From NCBI RefSeq assembly GCF_036499745.1, contig NZ_DASYDG010000032.1, positions 48,974 to 112,973 of the forward strand: a DNA stretch of 64,000 nt. Reading direction: 5' to 3'. The position numbers and the translations under genes are program-made. Of this stretch, positions 29,825 to 38,849 are shown piece after piece. Below the pieces are notes generated by a model. It did no database searches, was not told the DNA's origin, and worked only from the letters and a program-made list of their open reading frames with translations. Each line of letters starts with the position of its first letter. Within the stretch, counting starts at the first letter, position 1. Source of the DNA: Pinirhizobacter sp036499745. Lineage in GTDB: Bacteria > Pseudomonadota > Gammaproteobacteria > Xanthomonadales > Rhodanobacteraceae.

Positions 29825-31372
29825 TCAGGCTTTGCCCAGGGCCTCGCGCACCACCCGCAATAGCGCCCTCACCTCGATCGGCTTGTCCAGCACGTAAAGG
29901 CGCTCGAGCGGCGGCAGGCCTTCCAGGTCGGGCGGCGAGCCTGGCCGTGAGAGCAGCAACACGGCGCCGTCGTAGCCGTGCTCGAGCAGGGCGGCCAGGG
30001 TGCGCACACCGGTGAAAAGGTTCATGTCGGCATCGAGCACGACGAGGTCGGGGATGCCGTGGGCCTCGATCCACTGCAACGCCGCCGTACCGCTCTGGCT
30101 GGCGCCGGCCTGGTAGCCATAGGCATTGAGCGTGTCGGTAAGAAGCGACAGCTGCATGGCTTCCTCCACCACCACCAATACGCGCTCGGCCTCGCCCTGC
30201 AGGGTTTCCTCGTGGGAAGCATCTTCCGTATCCCCGCTTTCGGTGAGCGGCAGGTACAGGTGGAAGGCGGTGCCTTCGCCGGCGACGCTGTGCACGCGCA
30301 TCACGCCGCCGTGGCTGGCCACGATGCGCTTGCACGAAAGCAGGCCCAGGCCGGTGCCGGTCTCCTTGGTGGTGAAGAACGGTTCGAACAGCCGGCGCAA
30401 CACTTCCGGCGCCATGCCCTGCCCGTCGTCGATCACCGACAGGCGCAGGTAACGGCCGGAAGCCGCGGATTCTCCCGCTTCAAGGAAATCGGCATCGAGC
30501 ACTTCACCGGCGGTCTCCACCTTCAGCGTGCCGCCATCAGGCATGGCCTGTATGGCATTCAGGCACAGGTTCAACAGGCACTGCTGCAACTCGGTGTGGT
30601 TGCCCTCGAAGGTGACATCCGCGTCGAAGACATCCACGCTCATGTCGATGCTTCGCGGCACGCTGCCTTGCAGCAGCAATCCCAGTGCATCGAGCAACGC
30701 GCCCAGGCGGACCTGCTCGGCGCGGCGCGCGCCTCGCGCGAAGGAAAGCATCGAGGACACCATCTCAAGGCCGCGCCTGCCGCAATCACGCACGAGTGCG
30801 CCAAGGCGGGCCAGGCGTGGGTCGTCGGCGTAGTCTTCAAGCGTATCGCCGGCCAGCAACAACGGCTGCAGCAGGTTGCGCAGGTCGTGGCTCAATCCCC
30901 CCGCCAACAGCGCCAGGCTCTCGAAGCGCTGTGCGCGGATCAGTTCCATTTCCGCACGGACGCGGGCACGCTGCTCGTCGGCCTCGCGCAGCGCGCGGCG
31001 CACGGCGCTGGCCAGCCGTGCCTGGTGTTGCTTGAGGATGTAATCGGTGGCGCCATTGCGCAGCGCCTCGATGGCCGCTTCCTCGCCCAGGGTGGCGGAG
31101 ACGAAAATGAACGGTATGTCCGAGCTGCGCGCCCGCAAAATCTCCAGTGCGCGCTGGCCACTGAAACCGGGAAGGCTCAGGTCCGAAAGCACGATGTCCG
31201 GACGGAACTCATCCAGGCACGTGACGAAGGCTTCTTCCTCTTCCACCAGCCGCGCTTCGTAGGCCATGCCGTCCGCCTCGAGTTCAGCCAATATGAGCTC
31301 TGCGTCGAGGGAATTGTCCTCAACTTGCAGGATGCGCACTACGCCATGTGCGGCTTCGCGCAGCGGTGCCAT
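29825..31372 (-). CDS. Hybrid histidine kinase with N- and C-terminal receiver domains
   Basis: The 515-aa protein is soluble and arranged as receiver (about 13-125, D64 in PDIVLSDLSLPGFSG), then a short coiled linker. HisKA is reduced to GGLSHDLRNLLQPLLLAGD (H162), followed by HATPase_c (LNLCLNAIQAMPDGG, DDGQGMAPEVLRRLF, GTGLGL) and a second receiver (about 398-512, D447 in PDLVVLDADM). I chose the ATG at 31372 because GGAGGGG lies 7 bases upstream; an ATG seven codons earlier lacks this. The second receiver has EE where the usual acidic pair is found. It is the third gene of a kinase-regulator-kinase set on the minus strand; the signal is unknown. Confidence 0.9.
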   Translation of the reverse strand: MAPLREAAHGVVRILQVEDNSLDAELILAELEADGMAYEARLVEEEEAFVTCLDEFRPDIVLSDLSLPGFSGQRALEILRARSSDIPFIFVSATLGEEAAIEALRNGATDYILKQHQARLASAVRRALREADEQRARVRAEMELIRAQRFESLALLAGGLSHDLRNLLQPLLLAGDTLEDYADDPRLARLGALVRDCGRRGLEMVSSMLSFARGARRAEQVRLGALLDALGLLLQGSVPRSIDMSVDVFDADVTFEGNHTELQQCLLNLCLNAIQAMPDGGTLKVETAGEVLDADFLEAGESAASGRYLRLSVIDDGQGMAPEVLRRLFEPFFTTKETGTGLGLLSCKRIVASHGGVMRVHSVAGEGTAFHLYLPLTESGDTEDASHEETLQGEAERVLVVVEEAMQLSLLTDTLNAYGYQAGASQSGTAALQWIEAHGIPDLVVLDADMNLFTGVRTLAALLEHGYDGAVLLLSRPGSPPDLEGLPPLERLYVLDKPIEVRALLRVVREALGKA

Positions 31373-31406
31373 GGGATCGCCCCTCCAGTCCATCGATGCC
31401 CCTGGC

Positions 31407-31853
31407 CTATTCGCTTTCCGGGCGCTGGTTCAGCACTGCCCAGAAATGGCCAAGGGTCTGCACCGCGGTGAAGAACTGCTGCACGTCGACGGGTTTCAGG
31501 ACATAGGCATTGACCCCGAGGTCCCAACTGCGCGCCAGGTCGCTTTCTTCCCGTGACGAGGACAGTATCACCACCGGGGTCCGTTTGAACGCGTCGTCCG
31601 CGCGCATCTGCGTGAGCACTTCCAGACCGTCCATCCGCGGCATCTTGATGTCCAGCAGCACTACCGCGGGAGCCTCCGGTGACCGATTGGCGAACCGACC
31701 GCGTGAGTACAGGAAATCCATGCAATCCACGCCGTCTTCCACGTGCACGATGGGGTTGGCAAGTTTCGCCTCGCGCAAGGCGTCGATGGCCATTTCAGCA
31801 TCGGCGGCGCTGTCCTCGACGAGGAGAATGGTACGGAGATCACGTTGGTTCAT
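31407..31853 (-). CDS. Single-domain response regulator (Rcp1-like)
   Basis: The 148-aa protein is a stand-alone receiver domain with the acidic pocket ED (residues 13-14), phospho-acceptor D68 (PAVVLLDIKMPRMDG), a conserved S/T at ILSSSREESD and K in NAYVLKPVDV. The long alpha-5/beta-5 region and the DLARSWDLGVNAYVLKPVD pattern resemble the Rcp1 family that partners with phytochrome-like kinases. Its start overlaps the stop of the upstream kinase (ATGA), so it is likely the direct phosphorylation target. It has no DNA-binding domain. Confidence 0.93.
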   Translation of the reverse strand: MNQRDLRTILLVEDSAADAEMAIDALREAKLANPIVHVEDGVDCMDFLYSRGRFANRSPEAPAVVLLDIKMPRMDGLEVLTQMRADDAFKRTPVVILSSSREESDLARSWDLGVNAYVLKPVDVQQFFTAVQTLGHFWAVLNQRPESE

Positions 31854-33646
31854 GCTGCCTCACCTGTGCTGGAAGCCTTGCCCAAGTCGCTGGCAGGCAG
31901 GGAAAAATGGAATGTGGCACCGTGGTCGACCTCGCCCTCGGCCCAGGTACGCCCACCATGCCGGGCGACGATGCGCCGGACGTTGGCAAGCCCGATGCCG
32001 TTGCCCGGGAATTCCGACGCGCGGTGCAGCCGCTGGAATACGCCGAACAATTTGGCTGCATATTGCATATCGAACCCCGCGCCATTGTCGGCCACGGTAA
32101 ATTCCCAGTCGCCCGAACGGCCGCGCTCGCCCTTGACTTCGATGCGCGCGCGCTCATGGTGGGCGGTGTACTTGACGGCATTGCCGAGCAGGTTCTGCCA
32201 CACCGTGCGCAGCATGTTTTCATCGCCCACCACGATCGGCAATGGCGCGATGACCCATTCGATCTTGCGGTCGTCCGCCTCGGTTTCAACCAACGCACGG
32301 GCCTGCTCGACCAGCGACTGCATGTCCACCGGCTGCAGTCGCAGCGCGCCGCGGCCCAGGCGCGAGAACACCAGCAGGTCGTCGATCAGCTGCGCCATGC
32401 GCCGCGCCGAAGTGCCGATCACTTCGATGTAGTGACGTGTGCGCTCATCGGCAAGTTCAGCCAGATGGGATTCCAGCTTGCTGGAGAAGCCGGAGATGTG
32501 GCGCAATGGCGCGCGCAAGTCGTGGGACACCGAATAACTGAAAGCTTCCAGTTCACGGTTGACGTCGGACACCTGTTCCACCTTGCCCTCGAGCTGGCGG
32601 TTCAGTTCGTTGACGCGCTGCTCCACCAGCGCGCGAGCGGTGATATCGCTGACCGTCAGCAGCACCGCCGGATGCTCGGTGCCCGGTTCCTCCAGCCGCC
32701 GGGCATTGATCACCACCGTGCGGTCCATGCCGTCGACGGTGCGCTGGTTCATCTCGAAATCCCAAAGCTCGCGATCGCGGGCCACGACATCGGACAGGCG
32801 CTGCAGCAACGCCGGGGCGCTCCATGCACCATTTCCCACGGAAGCCAGCCCCACCGATACGGTGAGGTCTTCCACCCCGTAGAGCTCGGCAAAAGCTTCG
32901 TTCACCAGGAGGGTATTGAGTTTGGCGTCGAGCATGGCGATGGGTTCGCGCACGGCCTGGACGATCAGTCCGGAGCGCTGTACGGCAAACCGCGCCACGG
33001 TCTCCGCCTGCAGGCGCTGGGCGATCTGCCGCTCGGACAGCACCACCAGGGTCACCAGCAGGATGATCTGCGCCGCCGACGTGCCGAACAGGATCCACTG
33101 GTTGTCGCGGTCCAGGCGCCGGGCTTCGACCCGGCGCTCGGCAAGCAGCTTGTCTTCGTCGGCAATGATCGCGCCCAGGGCGTCGCGGAAGGCAAACAGC
33201 CGGGCGGCATCGGCCATCGAGGCGTAGGCGCCGGCCTTGTCGCCCGCCGCCATGCGCCCCACGGCCTGATCCATCAGGGTGATGCGGCCAATGGTCGTGG
33301 ATTCGAGCGAGCCCACGCGCACCTGTTGCGTGTTGTTGTCGGCGGTAAGCTCTCGCAGCTGGCGTACCAGCTCCGGGGCCCGGTTGTGAGCGCTTTGGGC
33401 ACGTTCATCGAGCGCCGGGCTGCTGGACCCTGCCAGCATGGTGTAGATCGCCGCCTCGCTGTCGCGAAGCGTCGCCTCCAGGCCGAACGCGCGTGCGCGC
33501 ACCTCGGCGGTATGGGTGACCCAATCGCGGGCGCGCGTGGCATCGGCGGCGCTGCTACGGGTGAGTACATAAGGCAGCGCCACGATGACCAGCACGGCGA
33601 TCAAAAGCCCCGCCAGCCGCCAGCGCAAGACCATACGTTCTTTCAT
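31850..33646 (-). CDS. Membrane sensor histidine kinase with CHASE3-like and PAS domains
   Basis: The 598-aa protein has transmembrane helices at about 10-28 and 184-204 flanking an all-alpha extracytoplasmic region (CHASE3-like by size and composition). A PAS domain follows (about 220-340, LDAKLNTLLVNEAFAELYGV). HisKA has H375 (FSYSVSHDLRAPLRHISGFS) and HATPase_c carries WQNLLGNAVKYT and DNGAGFDMQYAAKLFGVFQRLH. The last two stretches place it in the Cph1-like kinase family without the chromophore domain. It is the first gene of a three-gene operon with the single-domain regulator and the hybrid kinase. Confidence 0.93.
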   Translation of the reverse strand: MKERMVLRWRLAGLLIAVLVIVALPYVLTRSSAADATRARDWVTHTAEVRARAFGLEATLRDSEAAIYTMLAGSSSPALDERAQSAHNRAPELVRQLRELTADNNTQQVRVGSLESTTIGRITLMDQAVGRMAAGDKAGAYASMADAARLFAFRDALGAIIADEDKLLAERRVEARRLDRDNQWILFGTSAAQIILLVTLVVLSERQIAQRLQAETVARFAVQRSGLIVQAVREPIAMLDAKLNTLLVNEAFAELYGVEDLTVSVGLASVGNGAWSAPALLQRLSDVVARDRELWDFEMNQRTVDGMDRTVVINARRLEEPGTEHPAVLLTVSDITARALVEQRVNELNRQLEGKVEQVSDVNRELEAFSYSVSHDLRAPLRHISGFSSKLESHLAELADERTRHYIEVIGTSARRMAQLIDDLLVFSRLGRGALRLQPVDMQSLVEQARALVETEADDRKIEWVIAPLPIVVGDENMLRTVWQNLLGNAVKYTAHHERARIEVKGERGRSGDWEFTVADNGAGFDMQYAAKLFGVFQRLHRASEFPGNGIGLANVRRIVARHGGRTWAEGEVDHGATFHFSLPASDLGKASSTGEAA

Positions 33647-33712
33647 GTCCCCCCGCTCATCCGTCGTCGGCGTCGCGCCGAATCCTGTCTATTCTTGCAT
33701 GGTTGTACGCCA

Positions 33713-33745
33713 GCGCCCCGGTGCCTAAGCACCGGGGCGCATTTT
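33713..33745 (+). terminator. Orphan intrinsic terminator on the plus strand
   Basis: A perfect 12-bp stem (GCGCCCCGGTGC / GCACCGGGGCGC) with loop CTAA is followed by ATTTTT on the plus strand. Both flanking genes (the kinase and GH92) are on the minus strand and neither reads into it in the terminating orientation, so the transcript it ends is not explained by an annotated gene. Confidence 0.85.
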
Positions 33746-33793
33746 TGGTTGCTCTAAATGCCCGTCAAGCCGTGAACCGGACGTGACGACTGC

Positions 33794-36145
33794 TTACGGG
33801 GCACCACCGTACGGGCTCATCGCAAGGGGCCGGGAGGCGATGGAACTGCCCCATGCCTTCTGCGGGGTGGCCGACATCACGAAATGCAATTCCCCGCCAG
33901 CAAGAATCTGCTCGTGGCTGATCCAGGTGCGTTCCAGCGGCTTGCCGTCGAGGGTGACACTGGCCACGTACGGATGGGCGTCGTCCAGATGATCGGCAGT
34001 CACGGTGAAGTGCTTGCCCGAAGGCAGGTTCACGGTGGCTTTGGACACGAACGGCCGGCCGATCACGTACTGGTTGCTGGCCGGGGCCACCGGGTAGAAG
34101 CCCAGCGAGGTAAACACATACCAGGCGGACATCTGGCCCAGGTCGTCATTGCCCACGAGGCCTTCGGGTGTGGGCTTGTACTGGGTGTCCATGATCTGCT
34201 TCAGCCGCCCCTGGGTTTTCCAGGGTGCACCTGCGAAGTCGTAGAGGTAGGCAAGGTGGTGGCTGGGTTCGTTACCGTGCGCGTACCAGCCGATCAGGCC
34301 GGTGATGTCCTCCACATGGGCGAAGGATTTAGGATTCACCTTCGCCTCGAACACCTGGTCCAGGCGGTCGATGAACTTTGCATCGCCGCCCAGGAAGGTG
34401 ATCAAGCCGGCCACGTCCTGCGGGACGTACCAGGAATACTGATAGGCGTTGCCTTCGGTGTAGTCGCTGCCGTAACCGGCCGATGCCGGGTCGAACGGCT
34501 CCCGGAAAGAGCCATCTGACTTGCGGGCACGGGCAAAGCCGGTTTTTTCGTCATAGGTATTACGCCAGTTGGCAGCGCGCTTGTAGAAGGTGGCAGCGAT
34601 GTCGTCCTTGCCCATGGCCTTGGCCGCCTGGGCCAGAGTCCAGTCGTCGAACGCATACTCGACCGTCTTGGAGGCAGCTTCCGGGCTCTTGTCGATCGCC
34701 ACGTAACCGTTCTTCATGTAGCCGTCCAGGCCGCCATAAGGGCCGTAGGTAGCGCTGGCCACCATCGCCTTCAGGGCTGCATTCGCGTCGTAGCCGCGGA
34801 TACCCTTGACGTAGGCATCGGCGATCACAGGCACCGCGTGGTAGCCGATCATGCACCAGGTTTCCAGGCCCTGGTACGCCCATACGGGCAGGATGCCGAA
34901 GGGACTGGACTGCTGGGCGGCGATGAGCGAACTGACGAAATCGTTGCTGCGGTCGGGCTCGAGCAAGGTCATCAGTGGCTGTTGAGCGCGGTAGACATCC
35001 CACAACGACCACGTGGAGTAGAAGGTGAACTTGTCTGCCTTGTGCACCTGGTTGTCCGGGCCACGGTATTCACCGTTGACATCCTGGGCCAGGCTCGGCG
35101 CGATCATCGCGTGGTACAGCGCGGTATAGAACATGCGACGGGTGGCGTCGGGTGCGGTGACGTCCACGGTGGAGAGGGCCTTCTCCCAGGCCTGACGCGC
35201 ATCGGCGCGGGCAGCGTCGAAGTCGATGTTCTTGCCATCGGCATCGAGGTTGGCCACGGCGTTGTCCTCGCTCACCGAGGAGATCGCCATCTTCACCGTA
35301 AGCGGCGCTTTCAGTTCGCCGAAGTCGAAGACGCCCAGCAGGCCACGACCGGTTTCAGCGTCGGTGTTGTAGCCCTTCTGGCCGGGCCCGGCGAAGCCCT
35401 TGTAGGGCACGTCCGTTTCCTTGTCGTACAGCTCGCGCGAGGCCATCGGCTGGGAGAAGCGCATGGCGAAAAACAGCTGGCGCCCCGGTGCCCAGCCGCG
35501 GGTGGTGCGGCCGCCGGTGACGGTGCCATCGGACCGCACGCGCAACGATGCCCACAGCACCTTGCCGTCGTAGTCGTAGATGCTCGGGCGAAGGTCAAGC
35601 AGCACATGCGCAGGCTTGCCCTTGGGAAAGGTATAGCGGTGGAAACCCACGCGCTGGTTGGCGGTGAGCTCGGCGCGTATGCCGTAGTCGCTGAGCGTGA
35701 CCGCGTAGTACCCTGCCTGCGCTTTCTCAGTGTCGTGTGAGAAACGCGAGCGATAGCCCGAACCTGGCTGCTCCGGCGAGCCCGGGTCAAGCTTTACGTC
35801 ACCCGCGATCGGCATTACCAGGAAGTCGCCCAGGTCCGAGTGGCCGCTGCCGGAGAAGTGCGTATGCGAAAAACCCAGAAGGCTAGTATCGGCGAACTGG
35901 TAACCCGCGGCGTATTTATAGGAATGCTTGAAGTCCGGCATGGCCGTATCCGGGCTTAGCTGGATCATGCCGAAGGGTACGGTGGCACCGGGGAAGGTGT
36001 GGCCGTCACCGCCGGTGCCGATCATCGGATCGACGGCCGCCCAGGCCGAATGGGCCCCGGTGTCGGCCGCATGGGCCAGCGGCGAGACCAGCCCCAGCGC
36101 CATGGCAAGGGAAGCGACAAGGGGAAGCGGGGATCGTGCGGTCAT
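33794..36145 (-). CDS. GH92 family alpha-mannosidase, secreted
   Basis: GH92 enzymes are Ca-dependent exo-acting alpha-mannosidases acting on N-glycans and mannosides. The ATG at 36145 (GGAG six bases upstream) opens a Sec signal MTARSPLPLVASLAMALGL with cleavage after AHAA. The 783-aa protein carries the family signatures DPMIGTGGDGHTFPGATVPF, GFSHTHFSGSGHSDLGD, EYAFDDWTLAQAAKAMG, EGNAYQYSWYVPQD, GNEPSHHLAYLYDF and GNDDLGQMSAWYVFTSLG. The GNE, H-H and DD residues in these segments form the catalytic base and metal site in known structures. It is divergent from the LacI gene and, by context, feeds mannose to the adjacent catabolic operon. Confidence 0.95.
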   Translation of the reverse strand: MTARSPLPLVASLAMALGLVSPLAHAADTGAHSAWAAVDPMIGTGGDGHTFPGATVPFGMIQLSPDTAMPDFKHSYKYAAGYQFADTSLLGFSHTHFSGSGHSDLGDFLVMPIAGDVKLDPGSPEQPGSGYRSRFSHDTEKAQAGYYAVTLSDYGIRAELTANQRVGFHRYTFPKGKPAHVLLDLRPSIYDYDGKVLWASLRVRSDGTVTGGRTTRGWAPGRQLFFAMRFSQPMASRELYDKETDVPYKGFAGPGQKGYNTDAETGRGLLGVFDFGELKAPLTVKMAISSVSEDNAVANLDADGKNIDFDAARADARQAWEKALSTVDVTAPDATRRMFYTALYHAMIAPSLAQDVNGEYRGPDNQVHKADKFTFYSTWSLWDVYRAQQPLMTLLEPDRSNDFVSSLIAAQQSSPFGILPVWAYQGLETWCMIGYHAVPVIADAYVKGIRGYDANAALKAMVASATYGPYGGLDGYMKNGYVAIDKSPEAASKTVEYAFDDWTLAQAAKAMGKDDIAATFYKRAANWRNTYDEKTGFARARKSDGSFREPFDPASAGYGSDYTEGNAYQYSWYVPQDVAGLITFLGGDAKFIDRLDQVFEAKVNPKSFAHVEDITGLIGWYAHGNEPSHHLAYLYDFAGAPWKTQGRLKQIMDTQYKPTPEGLVGNDDLGQMSAWYVFTSLGFYPVAPASNQYVIGRPFVSKATVNLPSGKHFTVTADHLDDAHPYVASVTLDGKPLERTWISHEQILAGGELHFVMSATPQKAWGSSIASRPLAMSPYGGAP

Positions 36146-36193
36146 GCGGGCTCCGGGGGCCGCCAGGGGCGGGTTGGTAGTGGAAAAACCGGC

Positions 36194-36207
36194 TTGGATC
36201 GTTCTAA
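36194..36207. promoter_or_regulatory. Candidate LacI-family operator 1
   Basis: TTGGATCGTTCTAA is a partial palindrome (TT-x-GA-x-CG-x-TC-x-AA, five of seven pairs) about 50 bp upstream of the GH92 start codon. A second copy sharing TT-x-GATCGTT-xx-AA lies 102 bp away beside the LacI-gene promoter region. A CG centre is typical for LacI-family operators. This is inference from two copies only. Confidence 0.45.
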
Positions 36208-36295
36208 AGTTGAAAAAACTATCACTTTCGGGACTTTCGTGCATGCTGCGCCGCGTGATGCAATTCGCTCCCTGAACAGGCGATGATGGCCTTGT

Positions 36296-36309
36296 TTAGA
36301 TCGTTACAA
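36296..36309. promoter_or_regulatory. Candidate LacI-family operator 2
   Basis: TTAGATCGTTACAA shares 11 of 14 positions with the site at 36194-36207, in the same orientation. It lies about 110 bp upstream of the LacI-family start. The pair could allow looping and joint control of GH92 and the lacI-permease-kinase-isomerase operon. Confidence 0.42.
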
Positions 36310-36416
36310 GTATGCTTCCGCCTCGGTTGCCGCGATTTTTTTGGCCGCCTGTCTGTTCACTTTGCGCCAGGGGACCCTCGGCATGCCTGACACCGCTGCG
36401 AAAAGGACCGTCCGCG

Positions 36417-37475
36417 ATGCCCATGCATAGCAAGCCGCCTACACGACGCAAGGTCACCCTTGCCGATATCGCCGCCGGCTGCGATGTGTCGCGCGCCACC
36501 GTCTCGCTGGTGCTGCGCGGCAGCCCGCTGGTGAACAAGCGTACCCGCGCCAAGGTCGAGGCGGAGCTCAAACGCCAGGGCTACGTATACAACCGCGCCG
36601 CGGCGAACCTGCGCCGCCGCACGTCCAGTTCCATCGCGCTGGTGATCAACGACCTGGGCAATCCGTTCTTCGCCGAATTCGCAGCGGGTGTGGACGAAGC
36701 CCTGGGGTCGGCCAGCTACGTCACCCTGCTGGGCAATACCGGCGAATCCCCCGAGCGCCAGCAGGCGGTGCTGTCCTCGCTGATCGAGCACGGCCCGGCG
36801 GGCATCATCCTGTCGCCGGCCGAAGGTAGCGACGATGCCCGGGTGATTGCCGCGGTGGGGCGGCACACCCCGCTTTTGGTATTCAACCGTTCCCTTGGCG
36901 AAGCCTCGGCGGACGACGCGCCCTGGGACACCCTGGTGCTGGACAACGAACGCGGCACCCACCTTGCCACCGAGCATCTGATTGCACTGGGCCACAAGCG
37001 CATCGCCTTTTTTGGCGGCCACCGCGATTCCAGCTCATGCCGGCAGCGCCGACAGGGTTATCTCGACGCCATGAAGGCGGCGAATCTTGCCGTGGCCCCG
37101 GGCTGGCTGGTGGAAAGCGCGCCCACCCGCCTTGAAGCGGCACGCCAGGCCGGTGCGCTGTTCAACCGGGATCCCGCGCCCACGGCCGCGGTTTGCTACA
37201 ACGACGCGGTGGCCCTGGGCTTGATGCTTGGCCTTACCTCGCGCGGCCGCCGTCCTGGTGAAGACTTCGCCATCGTCGGCTTCGACGACATTGCCGAATC
37301 CAGCGTGAGCGTTCCCCCGCTCACCACCATCGCCGTGGACCCGCGCGACAGGGGCCGCCAGGCCGCCGAGCTCGTGCTGGCCCGCATCGGCCATCCCGAC
37401 ATGGAAGCCACCCACACCACCGCGCCCGTGCGCCTGGTGGTGCGCGATTCATCCTGCCGTCCCGCGTCGCCCTAA
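36417..37475 (+). CDS. LacI family transcriptional regulator (probable mannose-locus repressor)
   Basis: The 352-aa product begins with a basic tail then the LacI helix-turn-helix VTLADIAAGCDVSRATVSLV with the hinge helix around AAANLRRRTSSSIALV. A periplasmic-binding-protein-like effector domain follows (VINDLGNPFFAEFAAGVDEAL; AVCYNDAVALGLMLGLTSRG; IVGFDDIAESS). The ATG at 36417 has AAGGA about 10 bases upstream; the longer frame was rejected. It is the first gene of a plus-strand run with permease, kinase and isomerase and is divergent from GH92, so mannose or a derivative is the likely inducer. ManR-type LacI regulators with the same partners are known from Shewanella. Confidence 0.92.
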   Translation: MPMHSKPPTRRKVTLADIAAGCDVSRATVSLVLRGSPLVNKRTRAKVEAELKRQGYVYNRAAANLRRRTSSSIALVINDLGNPFFAEFAAGVDEALGSASYVTLLGNTGESPERQQAVLSSLIEHGPAGIILSPAEGSDDARVIAAVGRHTPLLVFNRSLGEASADDAPWDTLVLDNERGTHLATEHLIALGHKRIAFFGGHRDSSSCRQRRQGYLDAMKAANLAVAPGWLVESAPTRLEAARQAGALFNRDPAPTAAVCYNDAVALGLMLGLTSRGRRPGEDFAIVGFDDIAESSVSVPPLTTIAVDPRDRGRQAAELVLARIGHPDMEATHTTAPVRLVVRDSSCRPASP

Positions 37476-37499
37476 GAACAACAAGCCAAGGAGTACACG

Positions 37500-38807
37500 A
37501 TGGCCTTTGCCTCATCCCCGCGCCCCGGTTCCACCCCGTCTTCGGGTGAGGACCACCGCTATACCTATTTTCCCCTCGCGCTCGGGGTGATGACGACCAT
37601 CTTCTTCATGTGGGGTTTTCTTACCTGCCTGAATGACATCCTGATTCCGCATCTGAAGGCCGTGTTCGAACTGAGCTACGCCCAGGCGCTGCTGGTCCAG
37701 TTCACCTTCTTCGGCGCGTACTTCGTGATGTCCCTCCCGGCAGGACGCCTGGTGGCGCACCTGGGTTACAAGCTTGGCATCGTCGCCGGCCTTGTGATCG
37801 CCGGCATCGGTGCTGCGATCTTCTGGCCGGCGGCCGCGGCCCATTCGTACCCGGCGTTCCTGGGGGCGTTGTTTGTGTTGGCCACGGGCATCACGGTGCT
37901 CCAGGTGGCCGCCAACCCGTACGTGGCGCTGCTGGGCCCTGAAAAAACCAGTTCCAGCCGCCTTACCCTGGCCCAGGCGCTGAACTCGTTCGGTACCGCG
38001 CTGGCCCCGTTGTTCGGCGGCTTCCTGATCCTGTCCAACCAGGTGCGCACGGCGGCCGACATCAATGCCATGCCGGCGGCCGAGCAGCTGGCTTATCGCA
38101 CGCACGAAGCCCATGCCGTGCAGGGCCCATACATCGGCCTGGCCGTGGTGCTGGTGCTGCTGGCGGTGTTTGTCTATCTGTTCAACCTGCCGAAGCTTCA
38201 GGAAACCACCGAGCAGGCCGACACGTCGCATCACACCCTGATGGACGCGCTGCGTACGCCGCACGTGTTCTTCGGCGTGCTGGCGATCTTCTTCTATGTC
38301 GGCGGCGAGGTGTCGATCGGCAGTTTCATGGTGAACTACCTGTCGCTGCCGGACATCGGCAACATGAGCGAACAGCGTGCCAGTCATTTTGTGTCGTTCT
38401 ACTGGCTGGGTGCGATGATCGGCCGGTTCATTGGTTCAACGCTGCTGGCGATCATGTCGCCGCGGAAACTCCTGGCGGCCTTCGCCGGCGTCAACATGCT
38501 GCTGGTGATCACCACCATGAGCACCTCTGGCAGCGTAGCGGTGTACAGCATCGTTGCCATCGGCCTGTTCAATTCGATCATGTTCCCCACCATCTTCGCC
38601 CTGGGCATCGAACGCCTGGGCCCACTCACCAGCAAAGCCTCGAGCCTGCTGATCATGGCGATCGTGGGCGGCGCGCTGATTCCCTGGCTTCAAGGCGTGC
38701 TGGCCGACCATATCGGCCTGCAGCATGCGTTCTTCCTGCCACTGATCTGCTACGCCTACATCGTGTTCTACGGCGTGTCCGGGTCGAAGGTGCGCAATAT
38801 CGCCTGA
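37500..38807 (+). CDS. FucP-type MFS sugar permease (probable mannose transporter)
   Basis: The 435-aa protein has about 12 membrane helices and the FucP/glucose-galactose porter signature FFMWGFLTCLNDILIPHLK near residue 35, QFTFFGAYFVMSLPAG, and LQVAANPYVALLGP. These proteins symport a hexose with protons or sodium. It follows the LacI gene after 24 bp, with AAGGAG before the ATG. Its neighbours (isomerase, kinase, secreted mannosidase) make D-mannose the best substrate guess, although fucose, glucose or galactose transporters share the family. Confidence 0.9.
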   Translation: MAFASSPRPGSTPSSGEDHRYTYFPLALGVMTTIFFMWGFLTCLNDILIPHLKAVFELSYAQALLVQFTFFGAYFVMSLPAGRLVAHLGYKLGIVAGLVIAGIGAAIFWPAAAAHSYPAFLGALFVLATGITVLQVAANPYVALLGPEKTSSSRLTLAQALNSFGTALAPLFGGFLILSNQVRTAADINAMPAAEQLAYRTHEAHAVQGPYIGLAVVLVLLAVFVYLFNLPKLQETTEQADTSHHTLMDALRTPHVFFGVLAIFFYVGGEVSIGSFMVNYLSLPDIGNMSEQRASHFVSFYWLGAMIGRFIGSTLLAIMSPRKLLAAFAGVNMLLVITTMSTSGSVAVYSIVAIGLFNSIMFPTIFALGIERLGPLTSKASSLLIMAIVGGALIPWLQGVLADHIGLQHAFFLPLICYAYIVFYGVSGSKVRNIA

Positions 38808-38849
38808 CCCGCCACACCGCTTTCCCTTTTTGTTTCCCCACGGTTTCCC

